A DNA stretch of 64,000 nt from Solibacillus sp. FSL H8-0523 (GCF_038051985.1 NZ_CP150291.1:2542001-2606000); one strand, 5' to 3'. Shown: positions 1-9,197, numbered from the stretch's first letter. Notes: generated by a model from the sequence alone, not told the origin. Program-made: numbers and translations.

Positions 1-200
1 CCGATTCAACCTTTAGCGATCAAGTGAAATTCGAAGGCGAAGCAGTTTCAACACCGATAACAGGCTATTTATATTTCATTACAGATGCCGAATTCCCAAT
101 AAAAAAAGTAAATTTGATTACCCCTGCCCCTTTTAATAATGGCGATAAACGCTCAATTTCAAATCCATACGAAATTGAATTGAATCTCAAAACGAAATAA
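1..200 (+). CDS. C-terminal end of an unidentified protein (partial)
   Basis: An open frame enters from the left edge (first full codon at base 3) and ends at TAA 198-200, giving about 65 residues. The peptide ends NPYEIELNLKTK and contains TGYLYFITDAEFPIKKV. This alternating polar/hydrophobic pattern suggests a beta-rich, probably extracytoplasmic domain. A strong terminator follows immediately, which supports a real gene end. The antisense ORF over the same bases has no ribosome binding site and is treated as a shadow. I do not recognise the family. The C-terminus of the DUF4179-type anti-sigma protein at 14848-15975 is similar in style, but that is only an impression. Confidence 0.6.
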   Translation, partial: DSTFSDQVKFEGEAVSTPITGYLYFITDAEFPIKKVNLITPAPFNNGDKRSISNPYEIELNLKTK

Positions 201-204
201 TAGG

Positions 205-248
205 ATGGCGAATGCATGGAATAACATGGCATTCGCCATTTTTTATTT
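205..248 (+). terminator. Rho-independent terminator
   Basis: An 11-bp perfect stem (205-215 with 229-239, ATGGCGAATGC/GCATTCGCCAT) is followed by a T-rich tract. It ends the partial gene at the left edge. Confidence 0.85.
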
Positions 249-329
249 TCAGATAATTTATAAAACAAAACATTATTTTGTAGTATACTAGCAATCCAGA
301 TACAAAATTTTACACAAGGAGGTTTATCC

Positions 330-860
330 ATGGAACATTGGGATCTATATGATCAACACCGCAACAAAACTGGTAACATGATTACACGAGGCAGTGAAAT
401 GGCACCTAACGAGTTTCACCTCGTTGTACACGTTTGTATTTTTAATAAGCAAGGTGAAATGCTAATCCAGCAGCGCCAACCTTTTAAATACGGCTGGTCC
501 AACTATTGGGACGTAACATGTGGCGGTAGTGCAATTAGTGGCGATACGAGCCAGCAAGCCGCTTCACGAGAGTTATTTGAAGAACTCGGCATTACATATG
601 ATTTTGAAAATATCCGCCCTCAACTGACGATTAATTTTGAACGTGGATTTGACGATTGGTATTTAGTAGATTATGAAGTAAATCTAGATGAACTTGTGCT
701 TCAGCCCGAGGAAGTACAAGGAGCGAAGTGGGTATCAAGAGAGGAAATCCTACAAATGATTCGGGAAGATACATTCATTCCGTATTATGAGCATTTAATT
801 CACATGCTGTTTGATATGCGCCAAAACTACGGTACCATTACAAGAAGCTCGTTCAAGTAA
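330..860 (+). CDS. Nudix hydrolase (Idi/YfcD-like)
   Basis: A 176-residue Nudix protein that would hydrolyse a nucleoside-diphosphate-linked or isoprenoid-type diphosphate. The substrate cannot be read from the sequence. The N-terminus (EHWDLYDQHRNKTG) is that of the IDI-like Nudix subfamily, which includes isopentenyl-diphosphate isomerase and YfcD-type proteins. The Nudix box lies at about residues 66-88 and ends REL-F-EE-L-GI. In the usual GX5EX7REUXEEXGU pattern the first Glu is replaced by Asp, while the catalytic REXXEE core is intact. AAGGAGG at 316-322 is correctly spaced for ATG 330. It is a single gene, and its stop codon lies inside the following terminator. Confidence 0.85.
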   Translation: MEHWDLYDQHRNKTGNMITRGSEMAPNEFHLVVHVCIFNKQGEMLIQQRQPFKYGWSNYWDVTCGGSAISGDTSQQAASRELFEELGITYDFENIRPQLTINFERGFDDWYLVDYEVNLDELVLQPEEVQGAKWVSREEILQMIREDTFIPYYEHLIHMLFDMRQNYGTITRSSFK

Positions 861-880
861 TTTTGAACGAGTTTTTTGTT
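848..880 (+). terminator. Terminator overlapping the Nudix stop codon
   Basis: A 9-bp stem (CTCGTTCAA 848-856 with TTGAACGAG 863-871) is followed by TTTTTTG. The TAA stop of the Nudix gene lies in the loop. Confidence 0.85.
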
Positions 881-944
881 TTGATAATAAGTGGATACCA
901 CTGCCCAAATTAACTAGCGGCTTATTCATATGGCCTTCACCTTC

Positions 945-1478
945 TTATAATGTTTTGGTAATATCATCGTGTAATTTAGGCCATGTAATCGTATTGTTTT
1001 TCCAATCCTCATAAATAGCCGCAAACAACACCGAATCTGAAATGGTCCCATCATCGTTTTCCCAAGCATTTCGTAAATAGCCTTCTTTCACAAAATTGCC
1101 CTTTACGAAGCATTTTTGCATCGCGATATTATCTGCTCTTGTATAAGCTTCAATTCGAATTTTTGAAAGTTCACCAAATAAATAATCCTGAAGCCAGTGC
1201 AATACCTTTACACCTATTCCTTTGCCACGCACCTCTTCTATGAGTCGAATATCAAAGAGCGGAATCGTATCCTCAATATCATCTATGACAAGTACCCCAA
1301 CCTTTTGCTGTTGGTGAATAATCCAAAAGGTCTCTCTACCATCGCTATAATAGCCCTTTTTAATGGCATTTCGAATCGATTGATGATCAAGTTTAGCATT
1401 GGAATGATATGGCCAATCATTCGAACATAATAGCTCTACGAATTCGTCGGCTTCATTATTAAATTTTAGAATATTCAT
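945..1478 (-). CDS. GNAT family N-acetyltransferase
   Basis: This 177-residue protein has the GNAT fold and would transfer an acetyl group from acetyl-CoA to an amine. The acetyl-CoA pyrophosphate loop is visible as EVRGKGIGVKVL (R/Q-x-x-G-x-G), preceded by the beta-4 strand IPLFDIRLI. The later AMQKCFVKGNFVKEGYLRN is typical of RimJ/RimL-like members, so a small molecule or protein N-terminus are both possible substrates. I prefer ATG 1478, because GAGGTG at 1485-1490 sits 6 nt upstream of it. The longer GTG start at 1487 would lie inside that binding site. It lies 54 nt downstream of the amidohydrolase gene on the same strand and may be co-transcribed with it. Confidence 0.8.
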   Translation of the reverse strand: MNILKFNNEADEFVELLCSNDWPYHSNAKLDHQSIRNAIKKGYYSDGRETFWIIHQQQKVGVLVIDDIEDTIPLFDIRLIEEVRGKGIGVKVLHWLQDYLFGELSKIRIEAYTRADNIAMQKCFVKGNFVKEGYLRNAWENDDGTISDSVLFAAIYEDWKNNTITWPKLHDDITKTL

Positions 1479-1532
1479 TACTTTCACCTCATTACAAATT
1501 GTAGCATCATAAGATTTAAATGCTAAAAGCTA

Positions 1533-2870
1533 TCAGCTAATCTCTACATTTTTATCGAGTAATCCTAACTGCTTAAATTCCTTGATTAATGTATCTGTAT
1601 ACACTTCCAATGCTTCTTTTGTTGGAATTTGATCCAATAATTGAGCTCTATTATAATGCTTCCCGCCTTTTATCACGGCATCGATGTCCATTGTATGTTC
1701 AATGTTCACCAGAGGATCTGCATTTAATATCACAATATCCGCAATATAATTTTCTTTAAGCATTCCTAACTGATCGATTTTCAGCAGTTTACTTGCATTC
1801 ATTGTTGCTTGTTGTAATGCTTCTAACGGCGTAAATCCAGCTTCAACAAATAATTGTAACTCTCGGTGCAGCGCAAAGCCTGGATACGTAAAAATCCCTG
1901 CTGGTGTATCAGTACCTGGTACAACAATCCCTCCCATTTTGAAATACGTATAGGCAATTTTTTGAATCATTTTCGTTTGAATCCCAAATGATGTTTGCCC
2001 TTGCTTTGCTTGTGCTGCTGATTGCCAATTTGCTAAAAAATATGAACCCTTTTCCATATGAGTAATGACTTCATTATTTGGCTTCCAATAGTTTTCAGCT
2101 CGTCGCATTTGATCATATAACACCATTGTCGGACAAAGCTTGATATTATGTTCTAATAATTGGTGACAGATGGCTTCTATTTTTGCTGAATCAGGCTCAT
2201 CCCAGGCGATCGAATCCCAAACCTTTTGATCAGCAGACATTGTCCACTCTGGATAGATTGCCTGAATGATTCCTGAAGCATGCTCTAGCCAGTCAACTCC
2301 CATTTCAGCCACATCTAACGCATTTAGTTTTTTAGAATAAATAATATCTGTACTGACTTCTTTACCATATTTCCTTGCTTCATCTACAACAGCTTTCATC
2401 ATTTCTGACTCAAGCCATCCATACGTTTTTATAAAATCCGCGCCTAACTCTACTTGGCGTGCTACTTCTTTTTGCGCAAGTAAGGGATTATCTACATTAA
2501 TATTATAAGGGCTGTCATCGCCCCACAATCCTGGAGGGCCATCAATCATACGATCTGCCGATATGACTCTAGGCTCAGGTGCATCTGCTTTAGCTTCCAT
2601 AAAAGGCTTTAATTCAATCACACTTCCCGCTGTATTGCGAACTGTCGTCACACCTGCAGCGGTAAAATAATTGGCGAAATGCTTTTTAATATGAACATGC
2701 ATATCAATCAGCCCTGGAATCAACCACTTATTTTCACAATCAATCTCTAATTCATGCTCGACTTGTAAATGTGGACCGATTTTTTGAATATGCTGATTTT
2801 CTATAAAAAGATCCTGCTTCTTAAACTCACCTGTTTCTATATTTAAAACAAAACCATTTTTCAATAACAT
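1533..2870 (-). CDS. Metal-dependent amidohydrolase (imidazolonepropionase-like)
   Basis: About 445 residues of the amidohydrolase superfamily, a TIM-barrel metal hydrolase flanked by a small beta domain. The first metal motif HxH is at H58/H60 (PGLIDMHVH). The late catalytic Asp is in GTDTPAG, and the C-terminal segment KENYIADIVILNADPL closes the beta domain. The substrate is unknown. Related proteins hydrolyse cyclic amides, dipeptides and lactones. Start choice: GGAG at about 2880 is 8 nt from ATG 2870, while the ATG at 2876 and the GTG at 2879 are too close to it. The gene is divergent from the RRNPP-type regulator across a palindrome-rich spacer, so that regulator is a reasonable candidate to control it. 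Confidence 0.8.
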   Translation of the reverse strand: MLLKNGFVLNIETGEFKKQDLFIENQHIQKIGPHLQVEHELEIDCENKWLIPGLIDMHVHIKKHFANYFTAAGVTTVRNTAGSVIELKPFMEAKADAPEPRVISADRMIDGPPGLWGDDSPYNINVDNPLLAQKEVARQVELGADFIKTYGWLESEMMKAVVDEARKYGKEVSTDIIYSKKLNALDVAEMGVDWLEHASGIIQAIYPEWTMSADQKVWDSIAWDEPDSAKIEAICHQLLEHNIKLCPTMVLYDQMRRAENYWKPNNEVITHMEKGSYFLANWQSAAQAKQGQTSFGIQTKMIQKIAYTYFKMGGIVVPGTDTPAGIFTYPGFALHRELQLFVEAGFTPLEALQQATMNASKLLKIDQLGMLKENYIADIVILNADPLVNIEHTMDIDAVIKGGKHYNRAQLLDQIPTKEALEVYTDTLIKEFKQLGLLDKNVEIS

Positions 2871-2888
2871 GTTCATCACTCCAATTAT

Positions 2889-2940
2889 TTTAGTATGATT
2901 AAAATTTTAATCTAATTTAAATATTTTGTAAATACTAAAA
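2889..2940. promoter_or_regulatory. Palindromic operator candidate between divergent genes
   Basis: The divergent spacer holds a perfect 16-bp palindrome, GATTAAAATTTTAATC (2897-2912). It also has a wider inverted pair TTTTAGTA (2889-2896) and TACTAAAA (2933-2940). It is very AT-rich, so part of the symmetry could be chance. The position between the amidohydrolase and a Xre-type regulator suits an autoregulatory site. Confidence 0.45.
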
Positions 2941-2970
2941 ATTTGCTAAAATAAATATAGAGGTGAGGAA

Positions 2971-4200
2971 ATGAACGCTTTAGGCGAAAAAATAAAAGCA
3001 CGACGTAAACAGTTGGGCCTTACATTAAAACAATTAGCTGGTAATGATTTTTCGTATAGTTTATTAAGTCAAATTGAAAATAATAAAGCGAATCCATCGA
3101 TGGACACGCTTCAAAAATTGGCACAAAAACTAGATATGCCGATAAGTGAGCTCTTAAATAATCAAAGTTATATCGATTACAAATCACTTTTAAAAAAGTG
3201 CGAAAAGCTGTTTGTGATGGATTATGAATGGGATTTAGATCGATATGAGCAAATCAAAACTCAAATCGAGGAGGTATTAGAGGATTTAACGTTTCAACAA
3301 TACGAAGAAGTAAGGCTCGTTGAAATTTATTGTAATTGTAAATATCAGTTAGACAATGAACTTCCCCATGATTTATTTACACAAGTCACACATTTTTACG
3401 AGGAAATCGGAAACTATAATAAGTTCTTACAAGCAAAGCTATTTTTGATTGGCACTTTATTTAATCAACAAAAATACGAGCAATGTCAGGAACATTTAGA
3501 ACAATTAGCTGTATTTTTTGAAGAGAATCGTCACTTAATCGATACGTCTGTGTTACTCGATTACTTCCATATGCAGGCATTAATTTTTAGTGCAACTGGT
3601 GACTATGACCACGCTGTCCAATCACTAGAATACGGCATATCACTTGCAAAACAACATAGCCTATACAAAAAGCATGTCCGGTATTTACAATTAAGTTGTT
3701 TTGTTTATTCACAACTGCATGATGAAAAAAAAGTGTTTGAAACATTAACGAAATTCAAATATTATACCGAGTTTTCCGAAAACCTTTATGAGATTGGCTT
3801 TTATGACTATGCGAACTTTTTTGTACAAAATCGCTTCAGTAAGCATTCGATTACAGAATCACTAGTTTTATATATCGACGATGCGAAAAAATTATCGAAT
3901 TATACGATTTCGCCGATATTTACACAGGAGCTTGCTTATAGTTATTGGAAAACGAATGATTATGTAAAGGTTATTGAGACTTTAGAACATTACAGTATCC
4001 CTAACCATATTACGCATCCACTAGATGTTGCAGGCTGTTTAGAAATATTGGCAATCCGTGCTTACTGCTACAACGAGATTGGCAAGCGTGAACAAGCAAT
4101 TGAAGAAATTATCGATACTTATCAAAGAATAAAGCATTTTCCAAATTCTACGTTTAAGCATTCGATTGAGCATATTTATAAAAAGCTATTATTGCTTTAA
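2971..4200 (+). CDS. Xre-family regulator with TPR domain (RRNPP/PlcR-NprR-like)
   Basis: A 409-residue DNA-binding regulator. Residues 1-62 form a Xre-type helix-turn-helix (GEKIKARRKQLGLTLKQLAG, then SLLSQIENNKANPSMDTLQKLA). The rest is alpha-helical with degenerate TPR repeats, for example SATGDYDHAVQSLEYGISLA and EIGKREQAIEEIIDTYQRI. This is the layout of the peptide-responsive RRNPP group (PlcR, NprR, Rgg), in which the TPR domain binds a short signalling peptide. No secreted peptide precursor is visible beside it, so peptide control is inference. AGGTGAGG at 2961-2968 precedes ATG 2971. It converges on the nucleotidyltransferase gene. Confidence 0.8.
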   Translation: MNALGEKIKARRKQLGLTLKQLAGNDFSYSLLSQIENNKANPSMDTLQKLAQKLDMPISELLNNQSYIDYKSLLKKCEKLFVMDYEWDLDRYEQIKTQIEEVLEDLTFQQYEEVRLVEIYCNCKYQLDNELPHDLFTQVTHFYEEIGNYNKFLQAKLFLIGTLFNQQKYEQCQEHLEQLAVFFEENRHLIDTSVLLDYFHMQALIFSATGDYDHAVQSLEYGISLAKQHSLYKKHVRYLQLSCFVYSQLHDEKKVFETLTKFKYYTEFSENLYEIGFYDYANFFVQNRFSKHSITESLVLYIDDAKKLSNYTISPIFTQELAYSYWKTNDYVKVIETLEHYSIPNHITHPLDVAGCLEILAIRAYCYNEIGKREQAIEEIIDTYQRIKHFPNSTFKHSIEHIYKKLLLL

Positions 4201-4202
4201 AT

Positions 4203-4239
4203 AGAGGTAGCGGATTGATTTTCATAGTCCGCTACTTCT
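4203..4239. terminator. Bidirectional terminator between convergent genes
   Basis: AGAGGTAGCGGA (4203-4214) pairs with TCCGCTACTTCT (4228-4239) with one G-T pair. It sits between the stops of the regulator and the nucleotidyltransferase and just overlaps the latter's stop codon. Confidence 0.65.
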
Positions 4240-4960
4240 AAGTTGTTTTCCCCATTGAAAACCCTTCAAATAATCTGCCACCGTATGGTTGTAATACATT
4301 GTCTACGAATTCAATAATTTGAGTTTTATCTTTTGTTTCATAATAGCGATTCAATGCTTCAAAAAATTGAAAGGCGAGCTGTTCATCATGCGCTTTTAAT
4401 AAACGAAACACCCATTTAGAAGTCCCAAGCCACTTGCCATTTGTTCTTAAAATAAACTCACTCACTAATTCTGCCAATAGGTTTACAATAAAAAGTTCTT
4501 CCTGAATCGTTGAACAACCTATAAAATCATCTAAAACATCAGTAATAAAATAACGTTTACTATCAATTGTTTGATCCGTCCATCGCTGTGGACCGTTATC
4601 CAACACTTCCTGTGCGTCCTTTTTTAAGTCATCTACTATTCCATCATCTTTTATGACTATTCCTTCTGCCAGCATTTTTTGAATAGATGGTCTTGCTCTT
4701 TCGTAATCCATAGTAAAATACTTTTTATACGACGTTACATTATGTAGAAACACCTCAATAGGCCAACCGAAATCGACGAAAGATTCTCGATAAGAGTCTT
4801 TAAGTTCTCTATCAAACACAACAATATCTAGATCAGATGTTGCCGTAGCTTCACCACGAACGACACTTCCTGCTAATACTGCAGCTTGGCAATTAGGAAA
4901 ATACTTTTCAACAAATTGGCGAGCTGCATGAAGTGGCTCTATCATCACATTATTTTGCAT
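4238..4960 (-). CDS. Nucleotidyltransferase-domain protein (aminoglycoside adenylyltransferase-like)
   Basis: About 240 residues with an N-terminal minimal nucleotidyltransferase fold. The signature GS-x(9)-DxD is seen as AGSVVRGEATATSDLDIVV at about residues 31-49, with a third carboxylate likely in WPIEVFLH. The C-terminal half is helical. The family transfers an NMP group to a small molecule or protein. Members range from streptomycin/spectinomycin adenylyltransferases to proteins of unknown role, and this one cannot be assigned a substrate. AGGAGG lies 7 nt upstream of ATG 4960 and only 4 nt from the alternative GTG at 4963, so ATG is chosen. The roughly 290-bp region upstream carries no gene that I can see. 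Confidence 0.75.
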   Translation of the reverse strand: MQNNVMIEPLHAARQFVEKYFPNCQAAVLAGSVVRGEATATSDLDIVVFDRELKDSYRESFVDFGWPIEVFLHNVTSYKKYFTMDYERARPSIQKMLAEGIVIKDDGIVDDLKKDAQEVLDNGPQRWTDQTIDSKRYFITDVLDDFIGCSTIQEELFIVNLLAELVSEFILRTNGKWLGTSKWVFRLLKAHDEQLAFQFFEALNRYYETKDKTQIIEFVDNVLQPYGGRLFEGFSMGKTT

Positions 4961-5175
4961 CACTATTCCTCCTACTTTTGTTTATTTTTCGGTAAAATCA
5001 TAAAATATTTAAATGTATTATTTCTTACAAAACGAATAATATAATAACATACTTTGAATTCTCTTTTTCCACACAAGAGTGTTGTACTATCGCCACTTCA
5101 GAACACACCATACTCCCTCTCCAATCCATTCAATTCGCTAATTTTATAAGGATTTACATAAGAATACGCTTTTAC

Positions 5176-5205
5176 TTATCAAACATTTATAAAATCAAGT
5201 ATGAT
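5176..5205 (+). promoter_or_regulatory. Candidate sigma-A promoter for the dihydroxyacetone kinase
   Basis: TTATCA (5176-5181) and TATGAT (5200-5205) are separated by 18 bp, about 45 bp upstream of the start codon. Both boxes match only in part. Confidence 0.35.
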
Positions 5206-5252
5206 AATGACAAAGTTAAAAAATCCAATTCAATGAAAAATGAGGTATCTTT

Positions 5253-6989
5253 ATGAAAAAATTGATGAATAAGGCTGAAAATTTAGTCCATGAAATGTGC
5301 CGTGGCTTTGTCTTTGCACAGCCAGAATTACAATTTAATGAAAAGTATAAAATCATTCAAAAAAAGAACATCAACCATAATAAAGTAAGTTTAATCAGTG
5401 GTGGCGGTAGTGGTCATGAACCAGCACATGCAGGCTTTGTTGGACAAGGGATGTTAGATGCTGCTGTATGCGGTGATGTATTTGCCTCACCTTCGCAAAT
5501 TCAAGTCTACCAAGCAATTAAGGAGGTTGCTACAGACAAAGGTGTTTTAATGATTATTAAAAACTATAGTGGCGATATGATGAATTTCAAAAATGGCGCG
5601 GCTTTAGCGGCCGAGGATGGCATTTTAGTCGATTACGTAAAAGTGGCGGATGATATCGCTGTGGAAGATAGCCTTTATACAGTTGGTCGTCGCGGTGTTG
5701 CTGGTACTATATTCGTTCACAAAATTGCAGGTGCAGCGGCTGAACTTGGCTTTGATTTAGCTACCGTAAAAGAAATTGCACAAAAAGCAGCTGATCAAGT
5801 GCGTAGTATTGGCTTTGCCTTTACATCTTGTACCGTACCAGCAAAAGGCACACCTACATTTACACTAGCTGAAGATGAAATGGAGTACGGTGTCGGTATT
5901 CACGGTGAGCCAGGGATTCGTCGTGAAAAAATACAAGCAGCGGATGAATTGGCTACGCGCATGGTCAATGATTTATTAAAAGATTTAGGTGACGTTAAGG
6001 AAGTTACCGTATTAGTGAATGGCTTTGGTGCAACACCACTTCAAGAGCTATACGTATTGAATAACAAGGTCATTCGCGAGCTTGTAGGTCATGGTGTAAA
6101 CGTTCACCGTACATTTGTTGGCAACTACATGACAAGCATTGATATGGCGGGTGCTTCCCTTTCGATGTTAGCACTAGATACACAATTAAAAGATTTATTA
6201 AACGCAAAAAGTGCTGCCCCAGCTTTTAAAGTCGATGGCCCTGCTGACCCAATCGAAATCATGCAACAAGAAACAACAGGTTCAACTGAAGCAACCTATA
6301 CAGTTGAAACTCCCGTTGAATTTGCAAAAATCCAAAATGAACAATTCACACTCGGAAACATGCACTACTACATCGATAAAATGAGTGCTGTTATTATTGA
6401 AAACGAAGTACCTTTCTGCGAATTAGACGCACATGCTGGTGATGGCGATTTTGGTATGAGTGTGGCAAAGGGCTTTAAACAATTAAAACGTGAATGGGCA
6501 GAACTAACTAAGGCCGCATCTATGAGTGATTTTTTAAATAGTAGCTCGATGATTATTATGGAACATTGCGGGGGTGCATCTGGTCCAATTTGGGGCTCTG
6601 CCTTCCGCGCTGCAGCAAAAGCAATCGAAGGAAAAACGGTCTTATCTCTTTCTGACTTTGAACACATGCTACAAGCAGCTGTAAAAGGGATTCAAACGAC
6701 AGGCGAGCGTTCATTTGGACGTGGCGCAGTTGTCGGTGACAAAACATTAATCGATGCACTTGTGCCTTGTGTTGACGCATGGACGAAAGCTGTCGCGAGC
6801 AACAAAACATTTGCACAAAGCTTTACAGATGGTGCACAGGCAGCTGTTGAAGGCGCTGAGGCGACAAAAGACATCGTTGCACGAATGGGTCGTGCTGGTA
6901 CAGTTGGTGACCGTAGTTTAGGTCATCCCGATGCGGGTGCTTATGGTTTAGGTGTCATCTTTACACAATTAGCAAAAGACGCACAGTAA
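5253..6989 (+). CDS. dhaKL: Dihydroxyacetone kinase, fused DhaK-DhaL (ATP-dependent type)
   Basis: A 578-residue enzyme that phosphorylates dihydroxyacetone to DHAP in glycerol/triose metabolism in the cytoplasm. The N-terminal DhaK part (about 1-330) has SGGGSGHEPAHAGFVG and the catalytic histidine in GIHGEPG (H217) that forms a hemiaminal with dihydroxyacetone. The C-terminal DhaL part (about 365-578) has the nucleotide/Mg site DAHAGDGDFG (D392, D397, D399) and GGASGPIWGSAFRA. The fused arrangement marks the ATP-dependent class (Citrobacter freundii DAK is about 550 residues), not the PTS-dependent class with separate subunits. It stands alone, with no glycerol dehydrogenase or PTS gene beside it, and it ends at a strong terminator. 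Confidence 0.92.
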   Translation: MKKLMNKAENLVHEMCRGFVFAQPELQFNEKYKIIQKKNINHNKVSLISGGGSGHEPAHAGFVGQGMLDAAVCGDVFASPSQIQVYQAIKEVATDKGVLMIIKNYSGDMMNFKNGAALAAEDGILVDYVKVADDIAVEDSLYTVGRRGVAGTIFVHKIAGAAAELGFDLATVKEIAQKAADQVRSIGFAFTSCTVPAKGTPTFTLAEDEMEYGVGIHGEPGIRREKIQAADELATRMVNDLLKDLGDVKEVTVLVNGFGATPLQELYVLNNKVIRELVGHGVNVHRTFVGNYMTSIDMAGASLSMLALDTQLKDLLNAKSAAPAFKVDGPADPIEIMQQETTGSTEATYTVETPVEFAKIQNEQFTLGNMHYYIDKMSAVIIENEVPFCELDAHAGDGDFGMSVAKGFKQLKREWAELTKAASMSDFLNSSSMIIMEHCGGASGPIWGSAFRAAAKAIEGKTVLSLSDFEHMLQAAVKGIQTTGERSFGRGAVVGDKTLIDALVPCVDAWTKAVASNKTFAQSFTDGAQAAVEGAEATKDIVARMGRAGTVGDRSLGHPDAGAYGLGVIFTQLAKDAQ

Positions 6990-7051
6990 AAAAGCATTTG
7001 TTAGGACAGCTAACCTATTTTAATTTCATAGCAACTCTCTGTTTGCATACT

Positions 7052-7095
7052 AAAATACAATTTTTCTCTGTGGAGAAAAATTGTATTTTTTTGTT
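7052..7095 (+). terminator. Strong terminator, copy 1 of a repeated hairpin
   Basis: A 17-bp perfect stem (7052-7068 with 7073-7089, AAAATACAATTTTTCTC arm) with loop TGTG and a T run. An almost identical hairpin occurs at 9198-9237. Confidence 0.9.
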
Positions 7096-7264
7096 ATGTC
7101 GACTCTCTAGTAAAACCTTAATTATTTTCAATCTTTCAACATTTACTAATTAATTGAGTCGCCTACTTTGCTTTGTTACAATGGATTCTCGAGAAAGCTA
7201 ACGTTTTAAAGAATTTTTAAATCAATACCATTTCACTTTAGGCATGATTGAATGGAGGAAATAT

Positions 7265-8398
7265 ATGCAAACGATCAAACTCTTTTTTCAAACGATGCCT
7301 TTCAAACAGCGTGTCGCACTTATTTTGTTATTGTGTTTACTTATTGGATCCTTCTTATTTGTTCACTCCAACCACTCATTTTATGAACAAGATATTGCGC
7401 AAATTATTGAATCCAAGACGAAAAGCACCACTAACACAGAAGATATGTTTCAAAATAAAGATGTAATCGTTTCACAGCTTTTAATCGCTGAGTTAAAAAA
7501 CGGAGATCACAAGGGAGAACGGATTGAATTACAAAATGACTATTCCTATTCTCAGGGTTTTGATCAAAATTATGAAATCGGAACCGAAGTATTCGTCAGA
7601 CTTTCCAAAGATCCACAAGGCCCCTTAATGGGGATTATTGATGGAGTGAAACGGGATAAATATTTAGTTATGATTGGCTGGATTTTCGTATTGGTCCTCT
7701 TAGCTGTTGGGAAAAGACAAGGATTCTTTTCGATCATTAGCCTGGCTATTAATATCGGTATACTGTCGCTCGCTTTAGATTTGTATACGACCAGTCAAAA
7801 TCAAAGCTTACTTTGGATTTGTGTTATTTGCATCGTGCTCTTCACGGTAACTTCCTTGTTATTAGTGAATGGTATCAACGAGAAAACATTTGCTGCGATT
7901 ATCGCGACGCTTATCGGAACATTTTTGTCACTCGCGATTACGTTTATCGCCCTTAAAATTACTGGGGAAAATGGACTGCGCTACGAAGAATTACAATTTC
8001 TAACGCGTCCTTATAAAACGGTCTTTATGGCAGGGCTGTTTATTGGTTCATTAGGTGCCGTGATGGATGTGGCGATCACGATGTCTTCTTCGCTTTTTGG
8101 CTTATATGAAGAAAACCCACACATTTCAATAAAAGCTCTTACGAAATCCGGCATGGAAATCGGGAAAGATATTATGGGGACCATGACCAATATCTTATTT
8201 TTTGCCTATGTTAGTGGGTCCATCCCGATGCTCCTACTTTATTTTAAAAACGCATCGGCATTTGGCTACACACTCTCACTCAATTTATCATTAGAACTCG
8301 TTCGTGCTTTAGCTGGAGGCATTGGGATTGTCATCACCATCCCGATTGGACTTTATACCGCCCTATTTTTCATTCAGAGAAAGAAGGTTAAACAATGA
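7265..8398 (+). CDS. YibE/F-like multipass membrane protein (first of pair)
   Basis: About 377 residues of the YibE/F family (integral membrane proteins of unknown biochemical role). One membrane helix near residues 15-35 is followed by an extracytoplasmic stretch. At least seven helices follow, from about residue 140 to the end. The conserved loops GSLGAVMDVAITMSSSLFGLYEENP and SGMEIGKDIMGTMTNILFFAY are those of the family. GGAGG (7254-7258) is 6 nt from ATG 7265, so this is preferred over ATG 7244, which would put the binding site inside the gene. Its stop overlaps the start of the second gene (ATGA), so the two are translationally coupled and probably form one complex. Transport has been suggested for the family but is not shown here. 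Confidence 0.8.
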   Translation: MQTIKLFFQTMPFKQRVALILLLCLLIGSFLFVHSNHSFYEQDIAQIIESKTKSTTNTEDMFQNKDVIVSQLLIAELKNGDHKGERIELQNDYSYSQGFDQNYEIGTEVFVRLSKDPQGPLMGIIDGVKRDKYLVMIGWIFVLVLLAVGKRQGFFSIISLAINIGILSLALDLYTTSQNQSLLWICVICIVLFTVTSLLLVNGINEKTFAAIIATLIGTFLSLAITFIALKITGENGLRYEELQFLTRPYKTVFMAGLFIGSLGAVMDVAITMSSSLFGLYEENPHISIKALTKSGMEIGKDIMGTMTNILFFAYVSGSIPMLLLYFKNASAFGYTLSLNLSLELVRALAGGIGIVITIPIGLYTALFFIQRKKVKQ

Positions 8399-9177
8399 AT
8401 GCCATTGTGCTGTTAGCCATCATTCTATTTTTATTGATGTTTCTTGTAGGTGGGAAAAAAGGGATTCGTTCATTTGTTGCATTATTTTTGAATTTTATCG
8501 TGGTGATTGTGGCGCTGTTTTTTATGAACGTGCCAACATTAAATCCGGTTCTCATCACACTTGTAGCTTGTATTTTCATTAGCTACATTAACTTATTTTT
8601 TATAAACCAAATAAATGCAAAAACGAAAACCGCCTTTGTGTCAACAATCATCACGACCTTGCTGCTCGTGTTACTCATCACGTATATAACGAACAATGCT
8701 ATGATACAAGGTTTCGGTGAAGAAGAAACAGAAGAATTAGGTGCATTTTCACTGTATATTGGGATTGATTTTGTTAAGGTAGCCATCTCCGTTATCATTA
8801 TGAGTACGATTGGCGCGATTACTGATGCAGCAATGGCGATTTCTTCACCGATGCGCGAGCTTCATTATCATCAACCGCACATCGAGCGAAAAGCATTGTT
8901 TCGTTTTGGCTTAACTATCGGACGGGATATCATCGGAACAAGTGTCAATACATTGTTCTTTGCGTTTATCGGAAGTTATTTGGCCCTCATCATTTGGTTT
9001 AAAGATCTTGCCTATTCATTTGGGGATATCGTAAATTCAAAAATTTTTAGTGGGGAAATGATTACGATTTGCTGTGCAGCAATCGGTGTTATCTTAGTCA
9101 TTCCTGTTACTGCCTGGGTGACTTCGTATTTCTTAACCAAAAAATCTAGTGTACCTCGTCAACATGATTCTAATTAA
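8395..9177 (+). CDS. YibE/F-like multipass membrane protein (second of pair)
   Basis: A 260-residue partner of the preceding gene, with about six or seven membrane helices and the same family loop: STIGAITDAAMAISSPMREL, then FGLTIGRDIIGTSVNTLFFA. It lacks the extracytoplasmic insert of the first protein. The ATG overlaps the upstream stop by 4 nt. In Firmicutes these genes usually come in such tandem pairs, which suggests a heteromeric membrane complex. A terminator 20 bp downstream closes the two-gene operon. Confidence 0.8.
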   Translation: MNAIVLLAIILFLLMFLVGGKKGIRSFVALFLNFIVVIVALFFMNVPTLNPVLITLVACIFISYINLFFINQINAKTKTAFVSTIITTLLLVLLITYITNNAMIQGFGEEETEELGAFSLYIGIDFVKVAISVIIMSTIGAITDAAMAISSPMRELHYHQPHIERKALFRFGLTIGRDIIGTSVNTLFFAFIGSYLALIIWFKDLAYSFGDIVNSKIFSGEMITICCAAIGVILVIPVTAWVTSYFLTKKSSVPRQHDSN

Positions 9178-9197
9178 ACCATTTTACTTGGGAAAGA

